From Paraburkholderia bonniea (GTDB lineage Bacteria; Pseudomonadota; Gammaproteobacteria; Burkholderiales; Burkholderiaceae): a stretch of 64,000 nucleotides of DNA. Positions 1 through 8,370 of this stretch are shown here, in pieces; position 1 is the first letter of the stretch, and the number at the start of each line of letters is the position of its first letter. The notes below the pieces were generated by a model. The model was given only the letters and a program-made list of their open reading frames with translations, was not told the origin of the DNA and did no database searches. The stretch spans positions 2,108,001 through 2,172,000 of the forward strand of contig NZ_QPEQ01000001.1 in NCBI RefSeq assembly GCF_009455625.1, in the 5' to 3' direction. The translations under genes were made by a program, and so were the position numbers.

Positions 1-1818
1 CGGCCGGTCCTCACCGATGGCAACGCTCGCCACCGGCTGCGCAAGCCCAGGCAGTTCAGCGGCTTTCGGCCGGTGTTTGCGCATAGCGAAGCTGGGGTTC
101 CACGCCAGCGCGATCGCCTGGGCGAGGCGATCGGCCTCCGAGGCTTTGGCTTTGGTGTTAGTCAGCACCACCACGGCGAAGCCCGCGCGCGGATAGCGGT
201 AAAACGCCGAGTTGTAGCCCCAGCCCACGCCGTCATGGCTCAGGCGCATGCCGTCACCGCTCATGTCGATAAACCAGCCAAGGCCATACGACGAAAAATG
301 GCCGTTGTTGAGCCGGGTGCGCGACCACATGCGCTGTTTGCTCTGCTCATTGAGGATCGTGTTGCTTTCGAGCGCCCGCTCCCAGGCCGCCATATCGCTC
401 AGCGTGGTTTTCAGGTCACCCGCGCCCATCGCGGACGGCAATTGCTTCACGCGGCTCCAGCCCAGGCCGAAGTTGCCGCGCTCATAACCAATCGCCAGGT
501 TCGGGTCTGCGTAATGCAGCAAGTCAAGCGAGGTGTGATGCATGCCCGCCGGGCGGAACAGCAACTCGTCGAGCAGTTCCGAATAACAGCGCCCCGTCGC
601 CCGGCGCAGCACCGCCGTCAGCACCGCATAGCCCGCGTTGCTGTAATGGAACGCGTCGCCTGGGATAAAGCCCTCGGGCACACGCATTTCATAGAGCGGA
701 CCCAATGAACGAGAGACATCGCCGCAGTTCTGCACTCCAATCGGCGGGAAGCGCCCTGGGCTGTCATGCGGAAAACCTGCGGTGTGATTCATCAGGTTGA
801 TTACGCGAATGCCGCGCCAGTTCTCAGGGGCATCCGTCAGATAACGGCTCACCGGGGCATCGAGATCAATCACGCCGCGCTGGGCCAGCACCATCGTCGC
901 AGCGGCGGTGAACTGCTTGGTCAGTGAATCGAGCCGGTACGCGGTGCCGGTGTTAGCGGCGATGGCCAGTTCGGCATTGGCCACACCAAACGCGCTGCGC
1001 TTGATGACCTGGCCGTGCTGCAACACCACCACGGCAGCAGAGGCCAGCGGCGTCGAACGCACCGCCTGTTGCAACAGGCGCTCGACTTCCGCGCCAAAGC
1101 CCGGACCGCCGCCTGGGCTGGGCTGGTTGCCAGCTTGATAGCCCGGTGCCTGGTTGCCTGCTTGATAACCCTGCGCCTGATTCCCCGCTTGATAACCCCG
1201 CGCCTGATTACCTGCTTGATAACCCCGCGCCTGATTACCTGCCTGATAACCCGGCACCTGATTGCCTGCCTGATAACCCCGCGCCTGGTCGCCAGCTTGA
1301 TAACCCGGCACCTGATTGCCTGCTTGATAACCCGGCACCTGATTCCCCGCTTGATAACCCGGCACCTGATTGCCTGCTTGATAACCCCGCGCCTGATTCC
1401 CTGCTTGATAACCCGGCACCTGATTGCCTGCTTGATAACCCTGCGCCTGATTCCCCGCTTGATAACCCGGCACCTGATTCCCTGCTTGATAACCCGGCAC
1501 CTGATTGCCTGCCTGATAACCCCGCGCCTGGTCGCCAGCTTGATAACCCGGCACCTGATTGCCTGCCTGATAACCCCGCACCTGGTTGCCCATTACCCCA
1601 TCCACTGGCTGCGCCAGCACAGCCGAGGCACCGGCGAACCACAACACCAGCAGCAAGATCAAACCAAGACGCTGCGCACGCAAGCTCACACGGCCAGGCT
1701 GGCGCGCCGCACCGGACCAGCGGCCAGGCGCGCCTGATGCAGCCAGCCTGCGGCGCGGCAGCGTGCCCCGCACGCTCATCAACGCAGCAGCAAGCGCCAC
1801 ACTCTTACTGAATTTCAT
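1..1818 (-). CDS. Serine hydrolase / class C beta-lactamase-like protein with N-terminal 9-residue repeats (3' end off window)
   Basis: Reading frame open from ATG at 1818 to the left edge (606 codons, C-terminus missing). A hydrophobic export segment lies near residues 46-62 (LGLILLLVLWFAGASAVLA). About 17 copies of a 9-residue repeat (type GYQAGNQVP) fill residues 76-229. A PF00144-like serine hydrolase domain follows: the catalytic SxxK is S298-LTK and the Tyr motif is Y392-SN. Family members are periplasmic or surface esterases, peptidases or beta-lactamases; the substrate here is unknown. The start overlaps the stop of the upstream transglycosylase gene by 14 nt and has an AAGGAAA ribosome site, so the two are probably translationally coupled. 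A cell-wall role is inferred from that neighbour. Confidence 0.85.
   Translation of the reverse strand, partial: MKFSKSVALAAALMSVRGTLPRRRLAASGAPGRWSGAARQPGRVSLRAQRLGLILLLVLWFAGASAVLAQPVDGVMGNQVRGYQAGNQVPGYQAGDQARGYQAGNQVPGYQAGNQVPGYQAGNQAQGYQAGNQVPGYQAGNQARGYQAGNQVPGYQAGNQVPGYQAGNQVPGYQAGDQARGYQAGNQVPGYQAGNQARGYQAGNQARGYQAGNQAQGYQAGNQAPGYQAGNQPSPGGGPGFGAEVERLLQQAVRSTPLASAAVVVLQHGQVIKRSAFGVANAELAIAANTGTAYRLDSLTKQFTAAATMVLAQRGVIDLDAPVSRYLTDAPENWRGIRVINLMNHTAGFPHDSPGRFPPIGVQNCGDVSRSLGPLYEMRVPEGFIPGDAFHYSNAGYAVLTAVLRRATGRCYSELLDELLFRPAGMHHTSLDLLHYADPNLAIGYERGNFGLGWSRVKQLPSAMGAGDLKTTLSDMAAWERALESNTILNEQSKQRMWSRTRLNNGHFSSYGLGWFIDMSGDGMRLSHDGVGWGYNSAFYRYPRAGFAVVVLTNTKAKASEADRLAQAIALAWNPSFAMRKHRPKAAELPGLAQPVASVAIGEDRP
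1131..1590 (-). repeat. 27-bp tandem repeat, about 17 copies, inside the serine hydrolase gene
   Basis: The + strand shows a TTGATAACCC-type core every 27 bp without frame breaks. Translated on the minus strand each unit gives GYQAGNQ followed by variable VP, AR or AQ. Copies differ by a few substitutions and are shuffled, as expected for a minisatellite that expands and contracts in whole 9-residue steps. Confidence 0.95.
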
Positions 1819-2599
1819 GACGCGAGTTTCCTTGGGGAAGATCCATCAGTTGCTGGTAGTGGCCGAGCACCCGCACGACATACGCGCGGGTTTCTTCATA
1901 AGGCGGGATCTGCTCGTTGTATTTCTGCACCGCGCCTTCGCCCGCGTTATAGGCCGCCAGCACCAGTTTCAGATTGCCTGGGTAGCGCCGCAGCAAGTCG
2001 CTCAAGTAACGCGCGCCAGCGTGGATATTCGCGGCGGGGTCCGCCAGTTGCTGTGACACGCTGGCCTGGTTCGCCCCCGCGATGCCATAGCGCATGCCAG
2101 TGGCCGGGATCAGTTGCATCAGGCCGACTGCGCCCTTGGGCGACACCGCGAGCGGATTAAAGCCCGACTCCACCGAGATCACGGCAGTGAGCAAATAAGG
2201 ATCGACGCCATAGGCTTGCGCGGCATCAGCGATCAGCGCGCCATAAGTTGAGGCGCGCTGCCAGGTGGCTTGCACATTCGGCAGAGGACGAGCGGGACGA
2301 GGCGCAGCGGCAACAGAAACGGAACTCAGCGTGACCGGGCGCGAGCCAGACAGCAGGCGTGCCTGCTGGTACGGCTGCAAGCGCGACTGCCCAGCGCGCG
2401 CGGCCACAGTCTGGCTGCCACGCGCAGCGCCATGAACCGGCGCGCCGACGACCAGCGCATAGCACTCATCGGTCTGGCGGTTCGACATGTAACGCGCGCC
2501 ATCACCCGCGACGCAGGCGTACACCTCGGCATGCGCCGTGGGCATCGTCACTGCAACCAGCGCCGCTAGCACAGCGGCCATCGTCACGGATGAATTCAT
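1805..2599 (-). CDS. Lytic transglycosylase (SLT domain, IagB/IpgF type)
   Basis: Encodes 264 aa from ATG 2599, chosen because it begins with a signal peptide (MNSSVTMAAVLAALVAVTMP); the frame is open further upstream to 2932 but that part does not look coding. The C-terminal half is a soluble lytic transglycosylase domain: catalytic Glu144 in VISVESGFNP, then GAVGLMQLIPATG and LAAYNAGEG. Such enzymes cleave glycan strands in the periplasm, and T3SS loci often carry one to open a gap for the apparatus. It stands between an ECF sigma gene and the serine hydrolase, all on the minus strand. Confidence 0.88.
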   Translation of the reverse strand: MNSSVTMAAVLAALVAVTMPTAHAEVYACVAGDGARYMSNRQTDECYALVVGAPVHGAARGSQTVAARAGQSRLQPYQQARLLSGSRPVTLSSVSVAAAPRPARPLPNVQATWQRASTYGALIADAAQAYGVDPYLLTAVISVESGFNPLAVSPKGAVGLMQLIPATGMRYGIAGANQASVSQQLADPAANIHAGARYLSDLLRRYPGNLKLVLAAYNAGEGAVQKYNEQIPPYEETRAYVVRVLGHYQQLMDLPQGNSRHEIQ

Positions 2600-2846
2600 G
2601 GTCACTACCGGATAGGCAACAGCGCGGTTAATGAGGGTGCGGAAGGTGCGAAGGATGCGTTGAGAGTGGGCTAAGAGGGATGAACTAAAGAAGTTGAGCT
2701 GGGGGCGGCATCCAGAGACAGGCATGCGGCCCCGAACAGATCTGAGCCACCCCGCACTGCCCCGTCTCCGGCCGTGCTTCCGGCCAGAGACGGAGGTGAA
2801 ACTGGTGCGATAGGAGAGATTGATATGAGGCCGGCATCGGACAAAG

Positions 2847-3686
2847 TTATTCGCTGATATCCCAGCCGCAGTCGGAGAGCTTGCTGCGCAGCGTCGAGCG
2901 TGCGCGCGAAAGGCGGCTGCGCACGGTGCCAACCGGGATGCTGAGCATCACGCTGGCTTCTTCGTAGCTCATCTCCTTCACCCCAACCAGCATCAGCACT
3001 TCGCGCATTTCGGCAGGCAGATCGCCCAGTTCCTGCCACAGCAGCTTGAATTGCTGCTTACGGCCTACGGTGCTTTCGAGGCTCTCGCTTTCATGACCGG
3101 CGCCGTCGAACATGCTTTCGTCAGCGCTTTCGAATTTGTAGCGGCGTTCCGGGCAACGGTTCAGGTGATTGCGCACCAGGTTCATCGCAATGCCATAGAG
3201 CCAGGTCGAGAGCTTGGCTTCGCCACGGTAGGTCTCGTAGGCTTTGGCGGCTTCGACGAAGGCTTGCTGGGTCAGCTCTTCAGCATCGAACACGCTACCG
3301 ATACGGCGCAGCACGAAGTGGTAAAGACGCTTGCCATGCTGGCCCACCAGCTCACGAAACAGTTTTTCGCGCTCAGCGGCCGTGCTGCCTGTGCCCGTGC
3401 CTGCTCCAGCTAGTGCCAGGCTTTCGGTGAAATCTTCAGTGAGGGCGTCGATATCTGGGATATCGCCCAGATCATCGAGGTCGTCGATATCGTCCATGGC
3501 AGCAACTGGCTCCCTGTCGTCCATGTCATCGAGGGCTTCCGGGCACAACAGCGCCGGACTCAGGAATGCATCGGTTTCGATCATGACTTGCACTTCCCCG
3601 TTATCCTTCTCAGCTAAAAGGCGTCTCGCCTCTGGAACACGGTCGTCTTGCCATTCAGGCTGGTTAAGCCTTGTTGCCGTGGCCAT
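2847..3686 (-). CDS. ECF-type RNA polymerase sigma factor with acidic N-terminal extension
   Basis: Encodes 279 aa from ATG 3686; a GTG six codons upstream (3704) is possible. Residues 1-100 form an unusual acidic leader rich in DD/DI/DL. Region 2 follows (LYHFVLRRIGSVFDAEELTQQAF ending in STWLYGIAMNLVRNHL), then a linker and region 4 (LPAEMREVLMLVGVKEMSYEEASVML with a VGTVRSRLSRAR helix-turn-helix). ECF factors bind core polymerase and recognise GGAAC-like -35 elements, so this is one of two candidates for reading the GGAAC/GTTAC boxes in the window. The acidic leader could be a site of regulation by the partner-switching proteins; that is inference. Confidence 0.9.
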   Translation of the reverse strand: MATATRLNQPEWQDDRVPEARRLLAEKDNGEVQVMIETDAFLSPALLCPEALDDMDDREPVAAMDDIDDLDDLGDIPDIDALTEDFTESLALAGAGTGTGSTAAEREKLFRELVGQHGKRLYHFVLRRIGSVFDAEELTQQAFVEAAKAYETYRGEAKLSTWLYGIAMNLVRNHLNRCPERRYKFESADESMFDGAGHESESLESTVGRKQQFKLLWQELGDLPAEMREVLMLVGVKEMSYEEASVMLSIPVGTVRSRLSRARSTLRSKLSDCGWDISE

Positions 3687-3991
3687 CTTTCGCTCAAACA
3701 GCACGTTGCTGCTGCACTGCCTCTGGTCTCATCTGACTTGATCTGCGCTGGGTTGGCGCGTCCGGTCCGAGAACTGAAACTGATACTAAGGGGCATAAAT
3801 GCGGCGCGCATCGGACTAAAGTCCTAGTCGCGCATAAATCTTCAAAAGCCTTGCTGCACGGGCTGCCAGAGCGTAAAACGCACTCTTGACAGCTCGCGCG
3901 AGCACCGGCCAGCGGCAAAACCAGCAAGACCCAGAAAAACCCAGCAAGACGCACCAACACACTCGAAGCAGCGGCCACCTGAGGAGATTTC

Positions 3992-5881
3992 ATGCGTTTT
4001 CTACCGCGCGAAGCGATACCGCTTTCGTGTGCCGCTCAGGTACACGCGGCGCAGATGCAGATCCTGCGGAATAACTTTCCGTTCGCGCTGGTGTGCGGCC
4101 TGGTGGCGTGCGTGATGTTTTCGATCATCGTGGCGCAGGCTTTTGCCGCGCAGGTGCAGCTCTGGCTCGGGGCGCAAGTGGGGCTGGCGCTATTGCGCTA
4201 CACGCTGAACCGGCGCTATGACCGGGCTCAGGACAATCCGGCCGCGATGCGCCGCTGGCGGCTATGGATGTTCGCCGGTGCAGTCACCGCCGGGCTGCTA
4301 TGGGGCCTGCCCTCGGGCTACTGGATGCTGCACTCGCCCCAGTCGGTGCAGATGTTCATCATCGTCGCGCTGCTGGCACTCTCCACCGGGGCGATGTCCG
4401 CCTACAGCGTCTGGCTGCCGGTGCTGTACGGCTTCCAGCTGCCTTTTTTCGTGCCGACGCTCGGGGCGCTAGCGCTTGTCTCAGGCACGCTCGATAACAT
4501 TCTGGCGGCCGCCTGCGCGCTGTATCTGCTGGCCACGCTGGTGTTTTCTTACCGGATTCACCGCACCCAGATCGACTCGCTGGTGCTGCGCTTCGAAAAC
4601 CTCGCCTTGCTGAAAAACCTGCAGCTCGAAAAAGACGCCGCCGAGCGCAGCGACCAGGCCAAGTCCCGTTTTCTCGCTGCCGCCAGCCACGATCTGCGCC
4701 AGCCGGTGCATGCGCTGAGCCTGTATCTGGGCGTGCTGCGTGAACAAACCCTGAACCCTAAAAGCCGTCATCTGGTGGCCAGCATTTCGCGTGCGGTCAG
4801 CGCGATGGGCTCGCTGTTCGATGCGCTGCTGAATATCTCGCGGCTCGACGCGGGTGTGGTGCGGCCCGCGCGGCGGCACTTCGCGCTCAGCGCGCTGTTC
4901 GACGACATCAAGCTCGAATTCGCCGTACGCGCGGCCGACAAAAACCTGATCCTGCGCGTGCGCGGCGGCGCACCGGCGGCGTGGTCTGACCCGGTGCTGG
5001 TGGGGCAAATCGTGCGCAACCTGGTCGACAACGCGATCCGCCACACCCGCGACGGCGGCATCCTGCTGGCGTGGCGCAGGCGCGGCGGCGCGCTGTGCAT
5101 CGAAGTCTGGGATACGGGCCCGGGCATCGCCGAGCAGGATAAGGAAAAAATCTTCTGGGAGTTCCACCAGTTGAGCAACCCGGAGCGGGACCGCAACAAA
5201 GGCCTGGGGCTAGGGCTAGCGATTGTGCAGCGCGCCGCGCACCTGCTGAACCATCCGCTGACACTGCGCTCGCTGGTGGGTAAAGGCAGCGTTTTCGCGC
5301 TGACCCTGCCTGCCGGTCTCGCCAGCCAGGTAGTGCTGGTAGGCCTGCCCACACACCAGGCGCATGAACCACGCGGGCGGCAAACGCACGACAAGCTGGT
5401 GTACGTGATCGAAGACGACCTCGAAAACCGCGAGGGCTTACGCCTGCTGTTTGAAACCTGGGGCTTTCGCGCGCTGGCGGCAGAAGGCCTCAACGAGATG
5501 CTGGAGCTGACCCGCACCTGCGAGGACAAGCCCGATCTGGTGGTCAGCGATTACCGGCTGCGCCAGCACGACACCGGTATCGACGTGATCGAACGGCTGC
5601 ACGAGGAATACAACGACGACCAGATTCCCGCGATTCTGATTAGTGCGGACAACACGCCAGGACGTCTGGCTGAAGCCGAAGCCCGCGGCTGGCCCCTGCT
5701 GCACAAGCCGATCGAGCCCGCCCAGTTGCATGCGCTGGCCACCGCCCTGCTGGAGCAGCGCGCGGCGCTCAATCCGGGCAATGGGGAAGTGGTTGAGGGG
5801 GGAGCGGTGGCAACGGTAGCAACGCCAGTGGCAGTGGCCACGTCTGCGGACAACATGACGGGGCTAGCAAGCGGAGGCTGA
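3992..5881 (+). CDS. Hybrid sensor histidine kinase with C-terminal receiver
   Basis: Encodes 629 aa; GAGGAG precedes ATG 3992. About six hydrophobic segments in residues 25-195 form a membrane sensor region without a large periplasmic domain. A HisKA domain has His233 in SHDLRQPVH. The HATPase domain carries an N-box (NLVDNAIRHT) and G-boxes (DTGPGI, GLGLGL). A receiver at residues 465-590 has YVIEDDLENREG, phospho-acceptor Asp520 in VSDYRL and the conserved Lys in LHKPIE. A low-complexity Ala/Val tail closes the protein. It is a close paralog of the kinase at 47970-49784 and converges on a NarL-type regulator gene, its likely partner. Confidence 0.93.
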   Translation: MRFLPREAIPLSCAAQVHAAQMQILRNNFPFALVCGLVACVMFSIIVAQAFAAQVQLWLGAQVGLALLRYTLNRRYDRAQDNPAAMRRWRLWMFAGAVTAGLLWGLPSGYWMLHSPQSVQMFIIVALLALSTGAMSAYSVWLPVLYGFQLPFFVPTLGALALVSGTLDNILAAACALYLLATLVFSYRIHRTQIDSLVLRFENLALLKNLQLEKDAAERSDQAKSRFLAAASHDLRQPVHALSLYLGVLREQTLNPKSRHLVASISRAVSAMGSLFDALLNISRLDAGVVRPARRHFALSALFDDIKLEFAVRAADKNLILRVRGGAPAAWSDPVLVGQIVRNLVDNAIRHTRDGGILLAWRRRGGALCIEVWDTGPGIAEQDKEKIFWEFHQLSNPERDRNKGLGLGLAIVQRAAHLLNHPLTLRSLVGKGSVFALTLPAGLASQVVLVGLPTHQAHEPRGRQTHDKLVYVIEDDLENREGLRLLFETWGFRALAAEGLNEMLELTRTCEDKPDLVVSDYRLRQHDTGIDVIERLHEEYNDDQIPAILISADNTPGRLAEAEARGWPLLHKPIEPAQLHALATALLEQRAALNPGNGEVVEGGAVATVATPVAVATSADNMTGLASGG

Positions 5882-5947
5882 AAGCCAAGCGGAGGCTGAA
5901 AAACCGGGACCGTGGAAGTGGAAGTGTTTTAGCAAGCAATGAAGGCA

Positions 5948-5972
5948 ATAAAGCCCTAATCAAGGGCTTTAT
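5948..5972. terminator. Bidirectional terminator between convergent kinase and regulator genes
   Basis: A perfect 10-bp stem, ATAAAGCCCT and AGGGCTTTAT, with a 5-nt AATCA loop. A/T-rich stem ends serve as short U tracts in both directions. It lies in the 110-bp gap between the two convergent stop codons. Confidence 0.75.
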
Positions 5973-5991
5973 CGTTGACCTTACCCCCGCC

Positions 5992-6636
5992 TCACCGGTC
6001 CTTCCGATCCCGGTACACCTGCGAGCGCATCGCCACCAGCACCGCCTGAGTGCGGCTCGGCACATCGAGCGTCATGAAAATCGCCGACACATGCGCTTTC
6101 ACAGTCTTTTCCGTCATGCTCAGGCGCTCGGCAATAGCGCCATTGCGCAAGCCTTCACACAGCAATCCAAGCACCTCGCGCTGACGTTGCGTCAGCTTGA
6201 GCACCACCGCATCCGCGTCGTTTTGCACCCGCAGCGCCGCGCGCGGAAACGGCTGCGATGACAGTGCCTCCCCGCGCAGCACACGCCGCACCGCATCCAG
6301 CAGCACCGCGCTATCCGACGATTTATGGATAAAACCGCAGGCCCCTGCCGCCAGTGCGCTGCGATAGTCCTCGGGGTCATCCGAAGCCGATAGCACCAGC
6401 ACCGGCGCGCCGGGCCGGGTGCGCCGCAAACGTTCCACCAGGGTGGTGCCGTTCATATCGGGCAAGTAGTAATCCATCAGCACAATCGACAAATCCGCAA
6501 TCGTCCCCAGCGCCCGCACGGCTTCCTCGCCGCTCGATACCGTCTGAATCCGCAGGGTCGGCTCACCCTGCTCCAGCGCCAGCGCCAGTCCTTCCCGAAA
6601 CATCGCGTGATCGTCCACCAGTAACGCGGTTGCCAT
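5992..6636 (-). CDS. NarL/LuxR-family response regulator
   Basis: Encodes 214 aa from ATG 6636 (MATALLVDDHAMFREG), preferred over the GTG-type start 11 codons earlier because the receiver begins right there. Receiver residues 1-120: the DD pair, phospho-acceptor Asp in VLMDYYLPD, Thr/Ser and Lys (FIHKSS). A LuxR-type helix-turn-helix follows (LTQRQREVLGLLCEG, then MTEKTVKAHVSAIF). It is convergent with the hybrid kinase at 3992-5881 and paralogous to the regulator at 55323-56222. The two kinase/regulator sets bracket the T3SS, so control of secretion genes is a reasonable inference. Confidence 0.93.
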   Translation of the reverse strand: MATALLVDDHAMFREGLALALEQGEPTLRIQTVSSGEEAVRALGTIADLSIVLMDYYLPDMNGTTLVERLRRTRPGAPVLVLSASDDPEDYRSALAAGACGFIHKSSDSAVLLDAVRRVLRGEALSSQPFPRAALRVQNDADAVVLKLTQRQREVLGLLCEGLRNGAIAERLSMTEKTVKAHVSAIFMTLDVPSRTQAVLVAMRSQVYRDRKDR

Positions 6637-6802
6637 GTGTGTCGTCTTCCTCGTTGCGTTGCACTGCACAAACTGGCATCCGTTGCCCCGGCCGTAGCCG
6701 GTTTCGCCGCTTACGCAATCTCAATAATGTCCTGGCACGATAGCATCCTGGCCCGCTGGAGGCGAGCCTGCTAGATCACAGAAAGATTTTTGCAGCAAGA
6801 AT

Positions 6803-6831
6803 GGAACCCGAATGGCATAAAGCGTTACTTA
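6803..6831 (+). promoter_or_regulatory. GGAAC/GTTACTTA box (candidate ECF promoter) before the first T3SS operon
   Basis: GGAAC at 6803-6807 and TTACTTA at 6825-6831, preceded by G, with 17 nt between GGAAC and TTAC; the other seven boxes have 16. The ATG of the 117-aa protein lies 32 nt downstream, which fits a promoter start near 6838. See the finding on the eight boxes. Confidence 0.75.
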
Positions 6832-6862
6832 CGCTGCACGTACAACTCCAGATACGACTGCC

Positions 6863-7216
6863 ATGACTAATTCCAGCGCTACACCGTTGTCACCGCTTCA
6901 GATTGCGATTGCTGAGAACGAACAAATTGTGGCGGAGGCGCATGCCAGGATGCGGGCCGCCAACGAGACCCTCGCTGAATCCAACCGTGATTTCATGGAA
7001 ATGATCGAGCTGGTGCAAACCTACGTCCCGGATCTGGAACCAGAAATGTTTGCCCAAGCCCATGCGCTCAGCGTCAGCATCGAAGAACTGGCGACGTCCC
7101 CGGATCTGCCGGATAACTCCATCGCCACCGCGCCGCTAAAAAGCGCCACGGCCGAAGCCAGCGCCCCCGCTGAGCCAAAACCAGTGCGCAAACGGCCGCA
7201 ACGCAATCTCGCTTAA
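6863..7216 (+). CDS. Small unknown protein at the head of the T3SS operon
   Basis: Encodes 117 aa, not recognised. Residues 10-75 are predicted helical and heptad-like (IAIAENEQIVAEAHARMR, then MEMIELVQTYVPDLEPEMFAQ). The tail is Ala/Pro/Lys-rich and ends basic (RKRPQR). There are no Cys, signal peptide or membrane segments. It directly follows a GGAAC box and precedes the first secreted paralog, so it is likely co-regulated with the T3SS, perhaps as a small chaperone or secreted protein. After its TAA stop the same reading frame continues through a degenerate repeat into the next gene. Confidence 0.7.
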   Translation: MTNSSATPLSPLQIAIAENEQIVAEAHARMRAANETLAESNRDFMEMIELVQTYVPDLEPEMFAQAHALSVSIEELATSPDLPDNSIATAPLKSATAEASAPAEPKPVRKRPQRNLA

Positions 7217-7330
7217 GCGTTTGAAGCGGCGCTTGAAACTGCGTTTGAAGCCGTACTTGAAACTACCTTTGCAACCGTATTTAAAGCCGCGCTTAAAGCC
7301 GTGTGTGAAGCCGTATGTGACGCACCCAGC
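7217..7330 (+). repeat. Degenerate 12/24-bp tandem repeat, in frame after a stop codon
   Basis: Units of the type GCGTTTGAAGCC alternate with CTTGAAACT and TTTAAAGCC about every 12 bp. Read in the frame of the preceding ORF they encode an Ala/Phe/Glu/Leu pattern (AFEAALETAFEAVLET) with no further stop. The tract lies between the 117-aa ORF and the first secreted-protein gene. Confidence 0.7.
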
Positions 7331-7417
7331 GCGCCGCGGCCAAGTCTGTTTTTGATGGCCAGAGCAGCACTGCAAACCTGCTTTCCGGCCAGTCTGTTTC
7401 ACCACTGGAGTATCGCT

Positions 7418-8227
7418 ATGCTCAACTCGCCAGCGAGTTTCGATCACGCCCAAGACCGTCGGCCAACGCTTAGCCCTGCCGCAGCGGAATCTTCCCGCTC
7501 AGCCGCAGCGGCGAACCCGCGCCCCAGCCTGGCAACGCCGAACACCCAGGACAATAGCCCAGCCGCCCGGTTGCGGCGCGACGGCTTTGCCATCACGCCC
7601 GAACAGAGCAGTGCGCTGGGAAAAAAATGCGCTGAAGTGCTGATCATCGTCGACGCCCAGGTCGAAGACATGAAATCAGAAAAAAACATCGCGGCATCGT
7701 ATGAACGATCGATGAAAGAGCGCGCGTTTCAACGGCAAGTGATGGAAGCTGCCATCACCATGCTGAACGGCTCGATTCAGGCCAGCGATATCAATTCAAG
7801 CGGCGACGTCTTCGATCCGCTAGGTCCGATTGACTACTCGAACCTGAAAGATCCCGATGGCAATCCTGTCGCGTTCAATCCAACCCCCTATGGCACGCCA
7901 GCCCACCAGGATCATCTCTGGTACACCAGCCGCACCAGCAAGGAATTTCTGGAGCAGATGTTTGGCTTCGACTGGCAAGGCTCCAGCGACACACGCGGGC
8001 CTTCTACCGGCAAACACGGCCATGCCGCCGATGCCCGCATCAGGCAAATCCGGGCATGGGTGAGCATCCTGCAGACCATGCAAAGCGGCCTCGTCAACAG
8101 CGACAAGCAAGACGCGCAGCAACTCAACCAGATCTCCTCGCAACTCAATAACTCATGCTCCCAGGCCGCAGCGGCACTTGACACGTTCACCCGCGGCCAG
8201 AACGCGATCTATACCGGCGGCGAATAA
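7418..8227 (+). CDS. Putative T3SS secreted protein, paralog 1 of 3 (tip/filament candidate)
   Basis: Encodes 269 aa from ATG 7418, which has GGAG seven bases upstream; the frame is open further up but through the repeat tract. The first 50 residues are Ser/Ala/Pro-rich and disordered, as in T3SS signals. A helical segment (residues 65-130) leads to MLNGSIQASDI, then IDYSNLKDPDGNPVAF and a C-terminal helical pair (IRQIRAWVSILQTMQ). The following two genes share this plan: helix, MxNS, xIDF/Y, DGxP, IxxW, Gln/Asn/Ser-rich helix. I do not recognise the family. Its place before the translocators suggests a needle-tip or filament role, comparable in position to LcrV, EspA or Bsp22. Confidence 0.75.
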   Translation: MLNSPASFDHAQDRRPTLSPAAAESSRSAAAANPRPSLATPNTQDNSPAARLRRDGFAITPEQSSALGKKCAEVLIIVDAQVEDMKSEKNIAASYERSMKERAFQRQVMEAAITMLNGSIQASDINSSGDVFDPLGPIDYSNLKDPDGNPVAFNPTPYGTPAHQDHLWYTSRTSKEFLEQMFGFDWQGSSDTRGPSTGKHGHAADARIRQIRAWVSILQTMQSGLVNSDKQDAQQLNQISSQLNNSCSQAAAALDTFTRGQNAIYTGGE

Positions 8228-8253
8228 CGTCCCGGCACCAAGGGGCTCAACCC

Positions 8254-8284
8254 CATGCCGCCGAGCCTGATGCCAGGCGGCATG
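8254..8284 (+). other. Intergenic stem-loop
   Basis: CATGCCGCC and GGCGGCATG form a 9-bp perfect stem with a 13-nt loop between paralogs 1 and 2. There is no U tract, so an mRNA-processing or stability element is more likely than a strong terminator. Confidence 0.5.
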
Positions 8285-8370
8285 GAATCCTTGGTGCCTC
8301 TGGTGTCTCTGGTGTTATCAAGCACCGCCGTTGAATTCTCGTTTTTCCACTTTTTCTACTGGAGCTCACG

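Noticed and set aside
1131..1590. Possible CRISPR array (regular 27-bp repeats)
   Set aside because: The copies are contiguous with no unique spacers, and they encode an in-frame peptide repeat.
1146..1811. 221-aa plus-strand frame rich in DNPAP repeats, and the 240-aa LIT-repeat frame beside it
   Set aside because: They are the other-strand translations of the 27-bp repeat inside the serine hydrolase gene, which has the catalytic motifs in the minus-strand frame.
7136..7453. 105-aa minus-strand frame rich in GFKRGFKYG repeats as a basic repeat peptide
   Set aside because: It is the complement of the degenerate repeat at 7217-7330 and has no ribosome site or conserved context.
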